Source of the DNA: Micromonospora sp. NBC_00421
GTDB taxonomy: Bacteria > Actinomycetota > Actinomycetes > Mycobacteriales > Micromonosporaceae
Length of the DNA stretch: 64,000 nucleotides
Assembly: GCF_036017915.1 (NCBI RefSeq)
Contig: NZ_CP107929.1
Location: forward strand, 62,001-126,000
Direction of reading: 5' to 3'
The position numbers and the translations under genes are program-made. Positions 55,560-63,263 of the stretch are shown here, one piece after another. How positions within the stretch are numbered: position 1 is the stretch's first letter; every line of letters begins with the position of its first letter. A model generated the notes under the pieces. The model was not told the origin of the DNA. It was given only the letters and a program-made list of their open reading frames with translations, and searched no databases.

Positions 55560-57142
55560 GCAACGCACCGACCTCCGCCGCCGGGGACAGCCCGCTGGTC
55601 GAGGCACCCGCCGACACCGTCGCCGGTGAGGTGGTGCTCCGGCTGACCGACGTGGTCAAGACCTTCCCCGGGGTACGCGCCCTCGACGGCGTGCAGCTCG
55701 AGGTGCGGGCCGGCGAGGTGCACTGCCTGCTCGGGCAGAACGGCGCCGGCAAGTCCACCCTGATCAAGGTGCTCGCCGGGGTGCACCGGCCGGACTCCGG
55801 CCAGGTGGAATGGCGCGGCGAACCGGCTCACTTCGCCAACCCGCAGGCCGCCATGCGCGCCGGCATCGCCACCATCTACCAGGAGCTCGACCTGGTCGAG
55901 GACCTCTCCGTCGCCGAGAACGCCTTCCTCGGCCACGAGCCGAAGGTCGCCGGGTTCGTCCGGCGCGGGCTGATGGCCCGGCGTACCCGGGAGATCCTGA
56001 GCCGGCTCGGCCACGGCGAGATCCCGCCCGGCCGGATGGTCCGGGCGCTGCCGGCCGCCGGCAAGCAGGTGGTCAGCATGGCCCGCGCGCTCTCCCACGA
56101 GGCCCGACTGATCATCATGGACGAGCCGAGCGCGGTGCTCGCCCACGACGAGGTGGACAACCTCTTCCGGATCATCAGGGAACTCACCGCCCAGGGCATC
56201 GCGGTCATCTACATCTCGCACCGGATGGAGGAGATCCGCGAGATCGGCGACCGGGTCACCGTGCTCAAGGACGGCCGGACCACCGCGGCGAACCTGCCGG
56301 CCCGGGAGACCCCGACCCGCGACCTGGTGGCCCGGATGACCGGTCGGAACATCGAGTACGTCTTCCCGGACCGCCCGACCGCGCCGGCCGCCGGCGACGA
56401 GCTGCTGCGGGTGGAGGGGCTGAGCCGGACCGGCGAGTTCGCCGACGTCTCGCTCAGCGTCCGTCCCGGCGAGATCGTCGGCATCGCCGGGCTGGTCGGC
56501 TCCGGCCGCTCGGAACTGCTGGAGACGATCTACGGCGCCCGCCGCGCCGAGTCCGGCAGCGTCCGGATGGGCGGCCGGGCCCTGCGTCCGGGCAGCGTCG
56601 GCGCGGCCGTGCGGGCCGGCATGGGGATGGCCCCGGAGGAGCGCAAGAGCCAGGCGCTGCTGCTCGGCGAGCCGATCCACCGCAACGTCACCCTGGCCAC
56701 CTTCACCCGGTACGCCCGCCTCGGCTTCACCAACGCCGGGCGCGAGCGGGCCGAGGCGGAACGGATCGCCGACGACCTCCAGCTCCGGCCCAACGACGTG
56801 CGCCGGGCGGTACGCACCCTGTCCGGCGGCAACCAGCAGAAGGTGGTGGTCGGGCGCTGGCTGCTCGGCGACACCCGGCTGCTGCTGCTCGACGAGCCGA
56901 CCCGGGGGGTGGACGTGGGGGCCCGTGCCGAGCTGTACCGGGTGATCCGCGGCCTGGCCGCGCAGGGGGTCGGCGTGCTGCTGGTCTCCAGCGAGGTACC
57001 CGAGGTGCTCGGTCTGGCCGACCGGGTGCTGGTGATGCGCGAGGGCCGGATGGTGCGCGAGGCGCCCGCCGGCGAACTGGACGAGAACACCGTGCTCGAC
57101 CTCGTCATGGCGGGGTCTCTGATGGAAGGCGCGCCGGCATGA
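55556..57142 (+). CDS. sugar ABC transporter ATP-binding protein (RbsA/MglA type)
   Basis: This 528-aa double ATPase is for a carbohydrate importer. Domain 1 has Walker A GQNGAGKST (near 62), YQELDLVEDLSVAEN and LIIMDEPSAVLAHDEV; its signature is unusual, ALPAAGKQVVSMARAL instead of an LSxxxxQ form. Domain 2 has VRPGEIVGIAGLVGSGRSELLE, where the degenerate Walker A is typical of this family. Signature LSGGNQQKVVVGRWL and Walker B LLLLDEPTRGVDVGA follow. The ATG overlaps the ROK gene stop. The downstream permease and binding protein complete the importer. Confidence 0.93.
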   Translation: MSNAPTSAAGDSPLVEAPADTVAGEVVLRLTDVVKTFPGVRALDGVQLEVRAGEVHCLLGQNGAGKSTLIKVLAGVHRPDSGQVEWRGEPAHFANPQAAMRAGIATIYQELDLVEDLSVAENAFLGHEPKVAGFVRRGLMARRTREILSRLGHGEIPPGRMVRALPAAGKQVVSMARALSHEARLIIMDEPSAVLAHDEVDNLFRIIRELTAQGIAVIYISHRMEEIREIGDRVTVLKDGRTTAANLPARETPTRDLVARMTGRNIEYVFPDRPTAPAAGDELLRVEGLSRTGEFADVSLSVRPGEIVGIAGLVGSGRSELLETIYGARRAESGSVRMGGRALRPGSVGAAVRAGMGMAPEERKSQALLLGEPIHRNVTLATFTRYARLGFTNAGRERAEAERIADDLQLRPNDVRRAVRTLSGGNQQKVVVGRWLLGDTRLLLLDEPTRGVDVGARAELYRVIRGLAAQGVGVLLVSSEVPEVLGLADRVLVMREGRMVREAPAGELDENTVLDLVMAGSLMEGAPA

Positions 57143-57177
57143 GCGAGCGCAGTGCACATAACGAGGTGACAGCATGA
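57139..57177 (+). CDS. candidate 12-codon bridging ORF
   Basis: ATG 57139 overlaps the ATPase stop (ATGA), and its own TGA (57175-57177) overlaps the permease ATG (57174). It encodes MSERSAHNEVTA. The layout would let ribosomes pass from the ATPase to the permease gene. It may simply be a spacer; similar ATGAGCGAGCGCAG junctions are common in actinobacteria. Confidence 0.25.
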   Translation: MSERSAHNEVTA

Positions 57178-58292
57178 GTGAGTCGACCGGGACCGCGACG
57201 CCGGACCGGCCGGCGGACCTGCCGGCCCAGTCCCCGCCTGTCGACCCGGCGGTGACGGCGGAGGTCAAGGAGAAGCCCAGGTCGGGCGGGTTGTCCTTCT
57301 GGCAGGGCGACGGGGGTGAGGGCGCGAAGCGTAACCTCGGCCTGATCGCCGTGCTGGTGGTGCTCGTCGTGATCGGGGCGGCCACCCGCTGGGACCTCTA
57401 CTCCAACCCGGACTGGGTGTGGGGCAACACGCTGACCATCCTCAAGCTCGCCTCGGTGGTCGGGGTGGTCACCGTCGGGATGACCTTCGTGATCATCGGC
57501 GGCGGCATCGACCTGTCGGTCGGCGCGATCGTCGCCCTCGCCGGGGTGTGGGCGACCACGCTCGCCACCCAGAGCTACGGCGCCGGCGGCATGATCTTCA
57601 CGGCGATCGTGGTCGGCACGGCGGTCGGCGTGGTCAACGGGATCCTCATCTCCTACGGGCGGTTGGTGGCGTTCATCGCCACGCTGGCCATGATGGTCGC
57701 CGCCCGGGGCCTGGCCGCCCAGATCTCCGGCAAGCAGACCCAGGTGTCGAACAACAGCTTCATCAACGGCATCGCCAGCACCGAACTGCTCGGCATCCCG
57801 CTGCTCGTCTACATCCTGGCCGCCGTGGTGGCCGCCGGTTGGGTGCTGCTCAACCGGACCACCTTCGGCCGGCGTACGGTCGCCGTGGGTGGCAACCCGG
57901 AGGCGGCCCGGCTCGCCGGCATCAACGTCCGGCGGCACACCCTGCTGCTCTACGCGCTCTCCGGCCTCTGCTGCGGCATCGCCGCGATCATGCTGACCGC
58001 GCAGGCCAACTCCGCCCAGGCGGCCATGGCCAACCTCTACGAGCTGGACGCGATCGCCGCGGCCATCATCGGCGGCACGCTGCTCAGCGGCGGCCGGGGC
58101 ACCATCATCGGTTCCCTGCTCGGGGTGCTGATCTTCTCCACCATCACCAACCTCTTCGCCATCAACGGCCTCTCCACCGAGGCGCAGAACATGGTCAAGG
58201 GCGGCATCATCGTCGGCGCCGTCCTGATCCAGCAGGTGCAGTTCCGCAGCGTCAGCCAGTTCTTCAGCCGTAACCGGACCACCACCGCCTGA
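57174..58292 (+). CDS. sugar ABC transporter permease (RbsC type)
   Basis: This 372-aa permease has a charged cytosolic head (1-55) and about ten helices. Family blocks are GMTFVIIGGGIDLSVGAIVALAG, VNGILISYGRLVAFIATLAMMVAARGLA, GGNPEAARLAGINV and DAIAAAIIGGTLLSGGRGTIIGSLLGV. It is a homodimeric channel of an importer for ribose-like or cyclitol-like substrates. It lies 31 bp after the ATPase gene. Confidence 0.94.
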   Translation: MSESTGTATPDRPADLPAQSPPVDPAVTAEVKEKPRSGGLSFWQGDGGEGAKRNLGLIAVLVVLVVIGAATRWDLYSNPDWVWGNTLTILKLASVVGVVTVGMTFVIIGGGIDLSVGAIVALAGVWATTLATQSYGAGGMIFTAIVVGTAVGVVNGILISYGRLVAFIATLAMMVAARGLAAQISGKQTQVSNNSFINGIASTELLGIPLLVYILAAVVAAGWVLLNRTTFGRRTVAVGGNPEAARLAGINVRRHTLLLYALSGLCCGIAAIMLTAQANSAQAAMANLYELDAIAAAIIGGTLLSGGRGTIIGSLLGVLIFSTITNLFAINGLSTEAQNMVKGGIIVGAVLIQQVQFRSVSQFFSRNRTTTA

Positions 58293-58419
58293 CGGACCGC
58301 GTCGCCCGACCGGGCGCGGCCCCACCCTTCGCACCATCGCATCGCTCGACGGCCACCGACGGTGGCCGGGATCAGTACGCCCTTTTCACCCCCACCATCC
58401 GTCATTTCAGGAGGTCGTC

Positions 58420-59475
58420 ATGACCCACCCCCGTGACCTGTCCCGTCGCCGGTTGCTCTTCGGCGGCGCGGCGGTCGGCGCCGGCGTGCTCCTCGCCGGC
58501 TGCACCAGCAACGAGGCCACACCGACCGCGGCCCAGACCAAGGCGGCCGACAACGCCGAGGGCGGCAACAGCGCCCCCGGCAAGAAGGTCACCATCGGCT
58601 TCTCCGCCCCGGCCGCCGACCACGGCTGGATCGCCGCCATCACCAACAACGCCAAGGCGCAGGCCGGGGCGTACTCGGACGTGGACTTCAAGACCGTCGA
58701 GGCGGGCGCGGACGCGGCTGCCCAGCGGGCCGCGCTGTCCACCCTGGTCGCCCAGAAGCCGGACGTCATCGTGGTGCTGCCGCACGACGGCAAGGAGCTC
58801 AACGCCTTCGGCCTGGAGGCGATGAAGGCCGGCATCCCGGTGGTCAACCTGGACCGGGCCTTCCCGGACGCGCTGGCCTACCGGCTGCAGATCATGGGCG
58901 ACAACTACGGCATGGGCGTGGCCGCCGCGAACTACATCGTGGCGCAGCTCAAGGCCAAGGGCGTCAGCGCCCCGGTCATCGGCGAGATCCCCGGCATCGA
59001 CTCGCTGGAGCTGACCCAGCAGCGCTCGAAGGGCTTCGCCGAGACCCTCGCCGTGGCCGGCTTCAAGGTGGCCAACCGGCGGCCGGCGGAGTTCACCGCC
59101 GACTCCGGCCAGCAGGCCGCGACCGGCCTGTTCCAGGCGCTGCCGAAGATCGACGCGATCTGGAACCACGACGACGACCAGGGCATCGGTGTCCTGGCCG
59201 CGGTCAACCAGGCCAACCGCAAGGAGTTCTTCATGGTCGGCGGCGCCGGCTCGAAGAAGGCCATGGAGGACATCCAGGCCGACAACACGGTGCTCAAGGC
59301 GACCGTGACCTACAGCCCGTCGATGGCCTCCTCGGCCATCTCCCTGGCCCGCCTGATCGCCCAGGGTAAGGGCATGTCCGACCTGGTGGAACTCCAGGTG
59401 CCCAAGGAGATCGTGCTCGCCTCGGAGACGATCACCAAGGAGAACGCGAGCAACTACCTCAAGCTCGGGTTCTGA
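58420..59475 (+). CDS. sugar ABC transporter substrate-binding lipoprotein
   Basis: This 351-aa periplasmic-binding-protein-like lipoprotein has a Tat-type signal (LSRRRLLFGG) with lipobox LLAGC at about 25-29, so it is likely Tat-exported and lipidated. It is a type 1 sugar-binding fold with VTIGFSAPAADHGWIAAITNNAKAQAG, LVAQKPDVIVVLPHDGKEL, GIPVVNLDRAF and IWNHDDDQGIGVLAAV. The substrate is a monosaccharide or cyclitol; a following dehydrogenase and nearby inositol-phosphate-synthase-like gene make inositol-type ligands worth testing. AGGAGGTCGTC precedes the ATG. Confidence 0.93.
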   Translation: MTHPRDLSRRRLLFGGAAVGAGVLLAGCTSNEATPTAAQTKAADNAEGGNSAPGKKVTIGFSAPAADHGWIAAITNNAKAQAGAYSDVDFKTVEAGADAAAQRAALSTLVAQKPDVIVVLPHDGKELNAFGLEAMKAGIPVVNLDRAFPDALAYRLQIMGDNYGMGVAAANYIVAQLKAKGVSAPVIGEIPGIDSLELTQQRSKGFAETLAVAGFKVANRRPAEFTADSGQQAATGLFQALPKIDAIWNHDDDQGIGVLAAVNQANRKEFFMVGGAGSKKAMEDIQADNTVLKATVTYSPSMASSAISLARLIAQGKGMSDLVELQVPKEIVLASETITKENASNYLKLGF

Positions 59476-59495
59476 TACACGGGGGGAGACCCACC

Positions 59496-60704
59496 TTGTC
59501 CACTCACCACAGCGAACTCCGGGTCGGCATGATCGGCTACTCGTTCATGGGCGCCGCGCACTCACAGGCGTGGCGCACCGTGAACCGGGTGTACGACCTG
59601 CCCGCCCGGGTGCGGATGGCACAGATCTGCGGCCGGGACGCCGCGAAGGTCGCCGAGGCAGCCGACCGGCTGGGCTGGGACACGCACACCACAGACTGGC
59701 GTGCCCTGGTCGCCTCGGACGACATCGACGTGGTCGACATCTGCACACCAGGTGACAGCCACGCCGAGATCGCGCTCGCCGCGCTCGCCGCCGGTAAGCA
59801 CGTGATCTGCGAGAAACCGCTGGCCAACACGGTGGACGAGGCGCGGGAGATGACCGCCGCCGCAGCCACCGCCGGGGCCGCCGGGGTCCGGTCGATGTGC
59901 GGGTTCAACTACCGCCGGGTGCCCGCCGTCGCCCTGATGCGACAGCTGGTCGCCGAAGGCCGGCTCGGGACGATCCGCCACGTCCGCGCGACGTACCTGC
60001 AGGACTGGATCGTCGATCCGCAGTTCCCGCTGGTCTGGAGGTTGCAGAAGGACAAGGCGGGCTCCGGTGCGCTCGGCGACATCGGGGCGCACATCATCGA
60101 CCTGACCCAGTACGTGACCGGGCAACTGATCACCGGGGTCAGCGCGGTGACCGAGACGTTCGTCAAGGAGCGTCCCCTGCCGGGTGAGTCGAGCGGCCTG
60201 GCCGCGCAGGTCGACGGCAGCGCGACGGCGACCGGCACGGTCACCGTCGACGACGCCGCGATCTTCGTGGCCAGGCTCGACGACGGCGCGCTCGCCACGT
60301 ACGAGGCGACCCGGTTCGCCACCGGCCGCAAGAACGCCCTCCGGGTGGAGATCAACGGTTCGCTCGGTTCGGTGGTGTTCGACCTGGAACGCCTCAACGA
60401 ACTGGAGTTCTACGACGCCTCCCGGCCGGCGACCGAGCAGGGATTCGCCCGGATCCTGGTCACCGAGGCGGAGCACCCGTACATGTCGGCGTGGTGGCCG
60501 CCGGGCCACATCATCGGCTACGAGCACTCCTTCACCCACGAGATGCGCGACTTCGTCGAGGCGGTCGCCACCGGCGTCGACCCGACCCCGTCGTTCGCCG
60601 ACGCGTTGCAGGTCCAGTTGGTGCTGGACGCGGTGACCCGCTCGGCGGAACTCGGTTCGCAGTGGACCGACGTCGAGCCGGCCCTGGCCGCGCTCGCCGT
60701 CTGA
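59496..60704 (+). CDS. Gfo/Idh/MocA family oxidoreductase
   Basis: This 402-aa NAD(P)-dependent oxidoreductase has the nucleotide-binding motif RVGMIGYSFMGAAHS (9-23) and EKPLANTVDEA near 106. The substrate-site segment includes DIGAHIIDLTQYVTG near 195, with conserved Asp and His. Members oxidise sugars, inositols or derivatives; its place directly after the transporter gene suggests it acts on the imported compound. The start is TTG 59496 with GGGGGGAGA upstream. Confidence 0.92.
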   Translation: MSTHHSELRVGMIGYSFMGAAHSQAWRTVNRVYDLPARVRMAQICGRDAAKVAEAADRLGWDTHTTDWRALVASDDIDVVDICTPGDSHAEIALAALAAGKHVICEKPLANTVDEAREMTAAAATAGAAGVRSMCGFNYRRVPAVALMRQLVAEGRLGTIRHVRATYLQDWIVDPQFPLVWRLQKDKAGSGALGDIGAHIIDLTQYVTGQLITGVSAVTETFVKERPLPGESSGLAAQVDGSATATGTVTVDDAAIFVARLDDGALATYEATRFATGRKNALRVEINGSLGSVVFDLERLNELEFYDASRPATEQGFARILVTEAEHPYMSAWWPPGHIIGYEHSFTHEMRDFVEAVATGVDPTPSFADALQVQLVLDAVTRSAELGSQWTDVEPALAALAV

Positions 60705-61173
60705 CCAGCCACCTCCGCCGCCGACCGGCGAGGGACCGGCCGCGGTTGCGCCCCGCGGCCGGGCCGGGGTCGGTGACGGAGGGCGTGCACCAGGGCCACC
60801 CGGCCCGGGACACGCAACCGATGGCCGTCCGGTGCGGCCGGACCGGGATTCCCCGGTCGCACCGGAGGGCCGCCATGATAGATAGATGAAGGTGATTCTG
60901 GGTACCACTGTGGAACCCGGGTCGCCACCACCATTCGTCCGGTCGAGGGCGCGCCGCCGCCGTCGGCCGGATGCGGGGAGACAGGGCCGAGACGCCGAAC
61001 CGGCCCTGCCTGCCGGCCCCGTCCGCACGCCGTACGGGAGCCGGGTACGGCGTCGACGCCGCCGACGTCGACGCCGTACCCGGCACCACCCCGGACGACC
61101 GGGCGGGCGGGGCCACCCGTGCCCACCCGTACGACTCGACCGACAGGACGTTCCACCCGACGGAAGGAGCACC
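60705..61173. other. gene-free stretch between the sugar operon and the ebo-like cluster
   Basis: No convincing gene is seen. The main feature is a perfect 18-bp hairpin (61040-61084). An AT-richer patch GATAGATAGATGAAGG at 60879-60894 may mark a promoter for the cluster; no clear -35 is seen. Confidence 0.55.
61040..61084. terminator. perfect 18-bp hairpin, terminator or attenuator
   Basis: GCCGGGTACGGCGTCGAC (61040-61057) pairs exactly with 61067-61084 around a 9-nt loop. It is 335 bp after the oxidoreductase stop and 90 bp before the inositol-phosphate-synthase-like gene. Its position favours either a late terminator or a leader structure of the downstream operon. Confidence 0.65.
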
Positions 61174-62343
61174 ATGCGTACGGGTGTCTGGCTGGTGGGA
61201 GCGCGCGGTTCCGTCGCGACCACCGGCATCGTCGGGGGGCTCGCCCTACGGGCCGGCCTCACCGGCCCCACGGGCTGCGTCACCGAACTGCCCGACCTGC
61301 GTGGGCCGGCCCTGCCCGGCTTCGCCGACCTGGTCTTCGGCGGCCACGACGTGGCCACCACCCCGCTGACCAAGCGGGCCGAGGCGCTCGCCGCCGCCGG
61401 GGTCCTGCCCGGGCGACTGGCCACCGCGCTCGCCGCCGACCTGGCCGCCGTCGAGGACGACCTGCGGCCCGCGCCGACCGGCGGCAGTCAGGCCGAACGG
61501 GCCGCCGCGATCACCGCCGACCTGACCGCGTTCCGCGAGCGGCACCGGCTGGACCGGGTGGTGGTGGTCAACGTCTCGGCCACCGAACCGGCCCCGCCGC
61601 CGCACCCCGGCCACGCCGACCCGGACGCCCTGCGCGCCGCGCTCGCCGGCCCCGACGAGGTGCTGCCGCCCAGCTCGCTGTACGCGTACGCGGCCGTCGA
61701 GGCGGGCTGCCCGTACGTCGACTTCACCCCGTCCACCGGGCTGCGCCTGCCGGCGCTCGCGGCGCTTGCCGCCCAGCGCGGCCTGCCGTACGCCGGGCAC
61801 GACGGCAAGACCGGGGAGACCCTGGTCAAGTCGGTGCTCGCCCCGATGTTCGCGATGCGTCACCTCGCGGTGCGCTCCTGGTCCGGGGTCAACCTGCTCG
61901 GCGGCGGCGACGGGGCGACCCTGGCCGAGCCGGGCGCCAACGCCGCCAAGGTGGACAGCAAGCAGCGGGTGCTCGGCGAGACGCTCGGCTACGTGCCGCA
62001 GGGCGGCACCCGGATCGAGTACGTCGAGGACCTGGGCGACTTCAAGACCGCCTGGGATCTGATCACCTTCGCCGGGTTCCTCGGCACCGGGATGCGGATG
62101 GAGTTCACCTGGCACGGCTGCGACTCCGCGCTGGCCGCCCCACTGGTGCTCGACCTGGCCCGGCTCGCCGCCGCCGCGCACGCCGCCGGGCGCGTCGGAC
62201 CCCTGCCCGAGCTGGCGTTCTTCTTCAAGGACCCGATCGACTCGCCCACCCACTCGCTGAGCGAGCAGTGGCAGCGGCTCGTCGACTTCACCCGGGAGTT
62301 GCACGCCTTCACCCGGGAACTGCACGCCGGGGGTGCCGGGTGA
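61174..62343 (+). CDS. inositol-3-phosphate synthase family protein (ebo-cluster type)
   Basis: This 389-aa Rossmann-fold protein is of the myo-inositol-1-phosphate synthase family. It has an N-terminal TGVWLVGARGSVATTGIVGG and the middle blocks VVVVNVSATE, SLYAYAAVEAGCPYVDFTPS and GHDGKTGETLVKSVLAP. SGVNLLGGGDGATL, KVDSKQRVL and FFFKDPIDSPTH follow. Classical synthases make inositol 1-phosphate from glucose 6-phosphate with NAD+. Here gene context (UbiA prenyltransferase and TIM-barrel isomerase in overlap) suggests a specialised cyclitol product. The C-terminus carries a tandem FTRELHA duplication. AAGGAGCACC precedes the ATG. Confidence 0.87.
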   Translation: MRTGVWLVGARGSVATTGIVGGLALRAGLTGPTGCVTELPDLRGPALPGFADLVFGGHDVATTPLTKRAEALAAAGVLPGRLATALAADLAAVEDDLRPAPTGGSQAERAAAITADLTAFRERHRLDRVVVVNVSATEPAPPPHPGHADPDALRAALAGPDEVLPPSSLYAYAAVEAGCPYVDFTPSTGLRLPALAALAAQRGLPYAGHDGKTGETLVKSVLAPMFAMRHLAVRSWSGVNLLGGGDGATLAEPGANAAKVDSKQRVLGETLGYVPQGGTRIEYVEDLGDFKTAWDLITFAGFLGTGMRMEFTWHGCDSALAAPLVLDLARLAAAAHAAGRVGPLPELAFFFKDPIDSPTHSLSEQWQRLVDFTRELHAFTRELHAGGAG

Positions 62344-63263
62344 CCAGCCTGGCCGACCTGGCCGAGCTGGTCCGGGCACCGGCCGCGCTCTCCGTACCCG
62401 GGGATCTGGTGGCCGGGGCGGCGGCGGCCGGAGTGCTCGGTCCGCGTACCGCCGGGTTGGCCGGGGCGTCGGTGCTGCTCTACTGGGCCGGGATGGCCGC
62501 CAACGACTGGGCCGACCGTGGGCTGGACGCCGAGGAACGACCGGAACGACCGATCCCCAGCGGCCGGGTCAGCCCGAGCGCCGCCGCCGGGATCGCCGCC
62601 GGGCTCACCGTGGCCGGCCTGGGCCTGGCCGCCGCCGTGGGCGGCCGGCGGGCCACCGCCGTCGCGCTCCCGCTCGCCGCCACCATCTGGGGGTACGACG
62701 TGGTGGCCAAGAACACCGCCGCCGGCCCCGCCGTGATGGCCGCCTGCCGAGGGCTGGACGTGCTGCTCGGCGCGTCGCCGGGTCGACCGGTCCGGGCGCT
62801 GCCGGCGGCGTTGACAGTCGCCGCGCACACCTGGACGGTCACCGCCCTGTCCCGACGCGAGGTGACCGGCGCCGACGCCGCCCTGCCCCGGCGTACCCTC
62901 GCCGGCACCGCGCTCGTCGCGTTGGCCGCCACCACCCTGCCCCGCCCCACCGGTCGACCGTCCCCGGGGGACGACGCGGTGCCGGCGTCGACCGGCGCGG
63001 CCGGTGTCGGCCGCTCGCTCGCCGCCGCGCTGCCGGTCGGCCTGGCCGGCTGGTACGTCGCCCGCTACGGCGGCGCGCAGGTCCGGGTGGCCGCAGACCC
63101 CACCGCCGGCCGGGTCCGGGCGGCCGTCGGGGCCGGGATCACCGGCCTGCCGTCGTTGCAGGGCGCGCTCACCGCCCGGGCCGGCGCCGGCCTGCTCGGT
63201 GCGCTTGTCGCCCTCGCCGCGCCGCTCGGCGGCCGGTTGGCCCGGAAGCTCTCCCCGACATGA
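62340..63263 (+). CDS. UbiA-like prenyltransferase, EboC/SCO3242 type
   Basis: This 307-aa membrane protein of the UbiA superfamily has the first Asp-rich motif NDWADRGLD (N55, D56, D59, D63) followed by ERPIPSGR. A second polar motif (YDVVAKNTAAGP) falls between helices near 115. About eight hydrophobic helices are predicted. It matches the EboC/SCO3242 family in the NDxxD-ERPIPSGR layout. Its acceptor and prenyl donor are unknown. GTG 62340 overlaps the upstream stop (GTGA), and its own stop overlaps the next gene (ATGA). Confidence 0.87.
   Translation: MTSLADLAELVRAPAALSVPGDLVAGAAAAGVLGPRTAGLAGASVLLYWAGMAANDWADRGLDAEERPERPIPSGRVSPSAAAGIAAGLTVAGLGLAAAVGGRRATAVALPLAATIWGYDVVAKNTAAGPAVMAACRGLDVLLGASPGRPVRALPAALTVAAHTWTVTALSRREVTGADAALPRRTLAGTALVALAATTLPRPTGRPSPGDDAVPASTGAAGVGRSLAAALPVGLAGWYVARYGGAQVRVAADPTAGRVRAAVGAGITGLPSLQGALTARAGAGLLGALVALAAPLGGRLARKLSPT

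Noticed and set aside
58293..58419. Terminator between the permease and binding-protein genes
   Set aside because: Only short imperfect GC pairing (around CGCCCG/CGGGCG); too weak to call, and the genes are probably co-transcribed.
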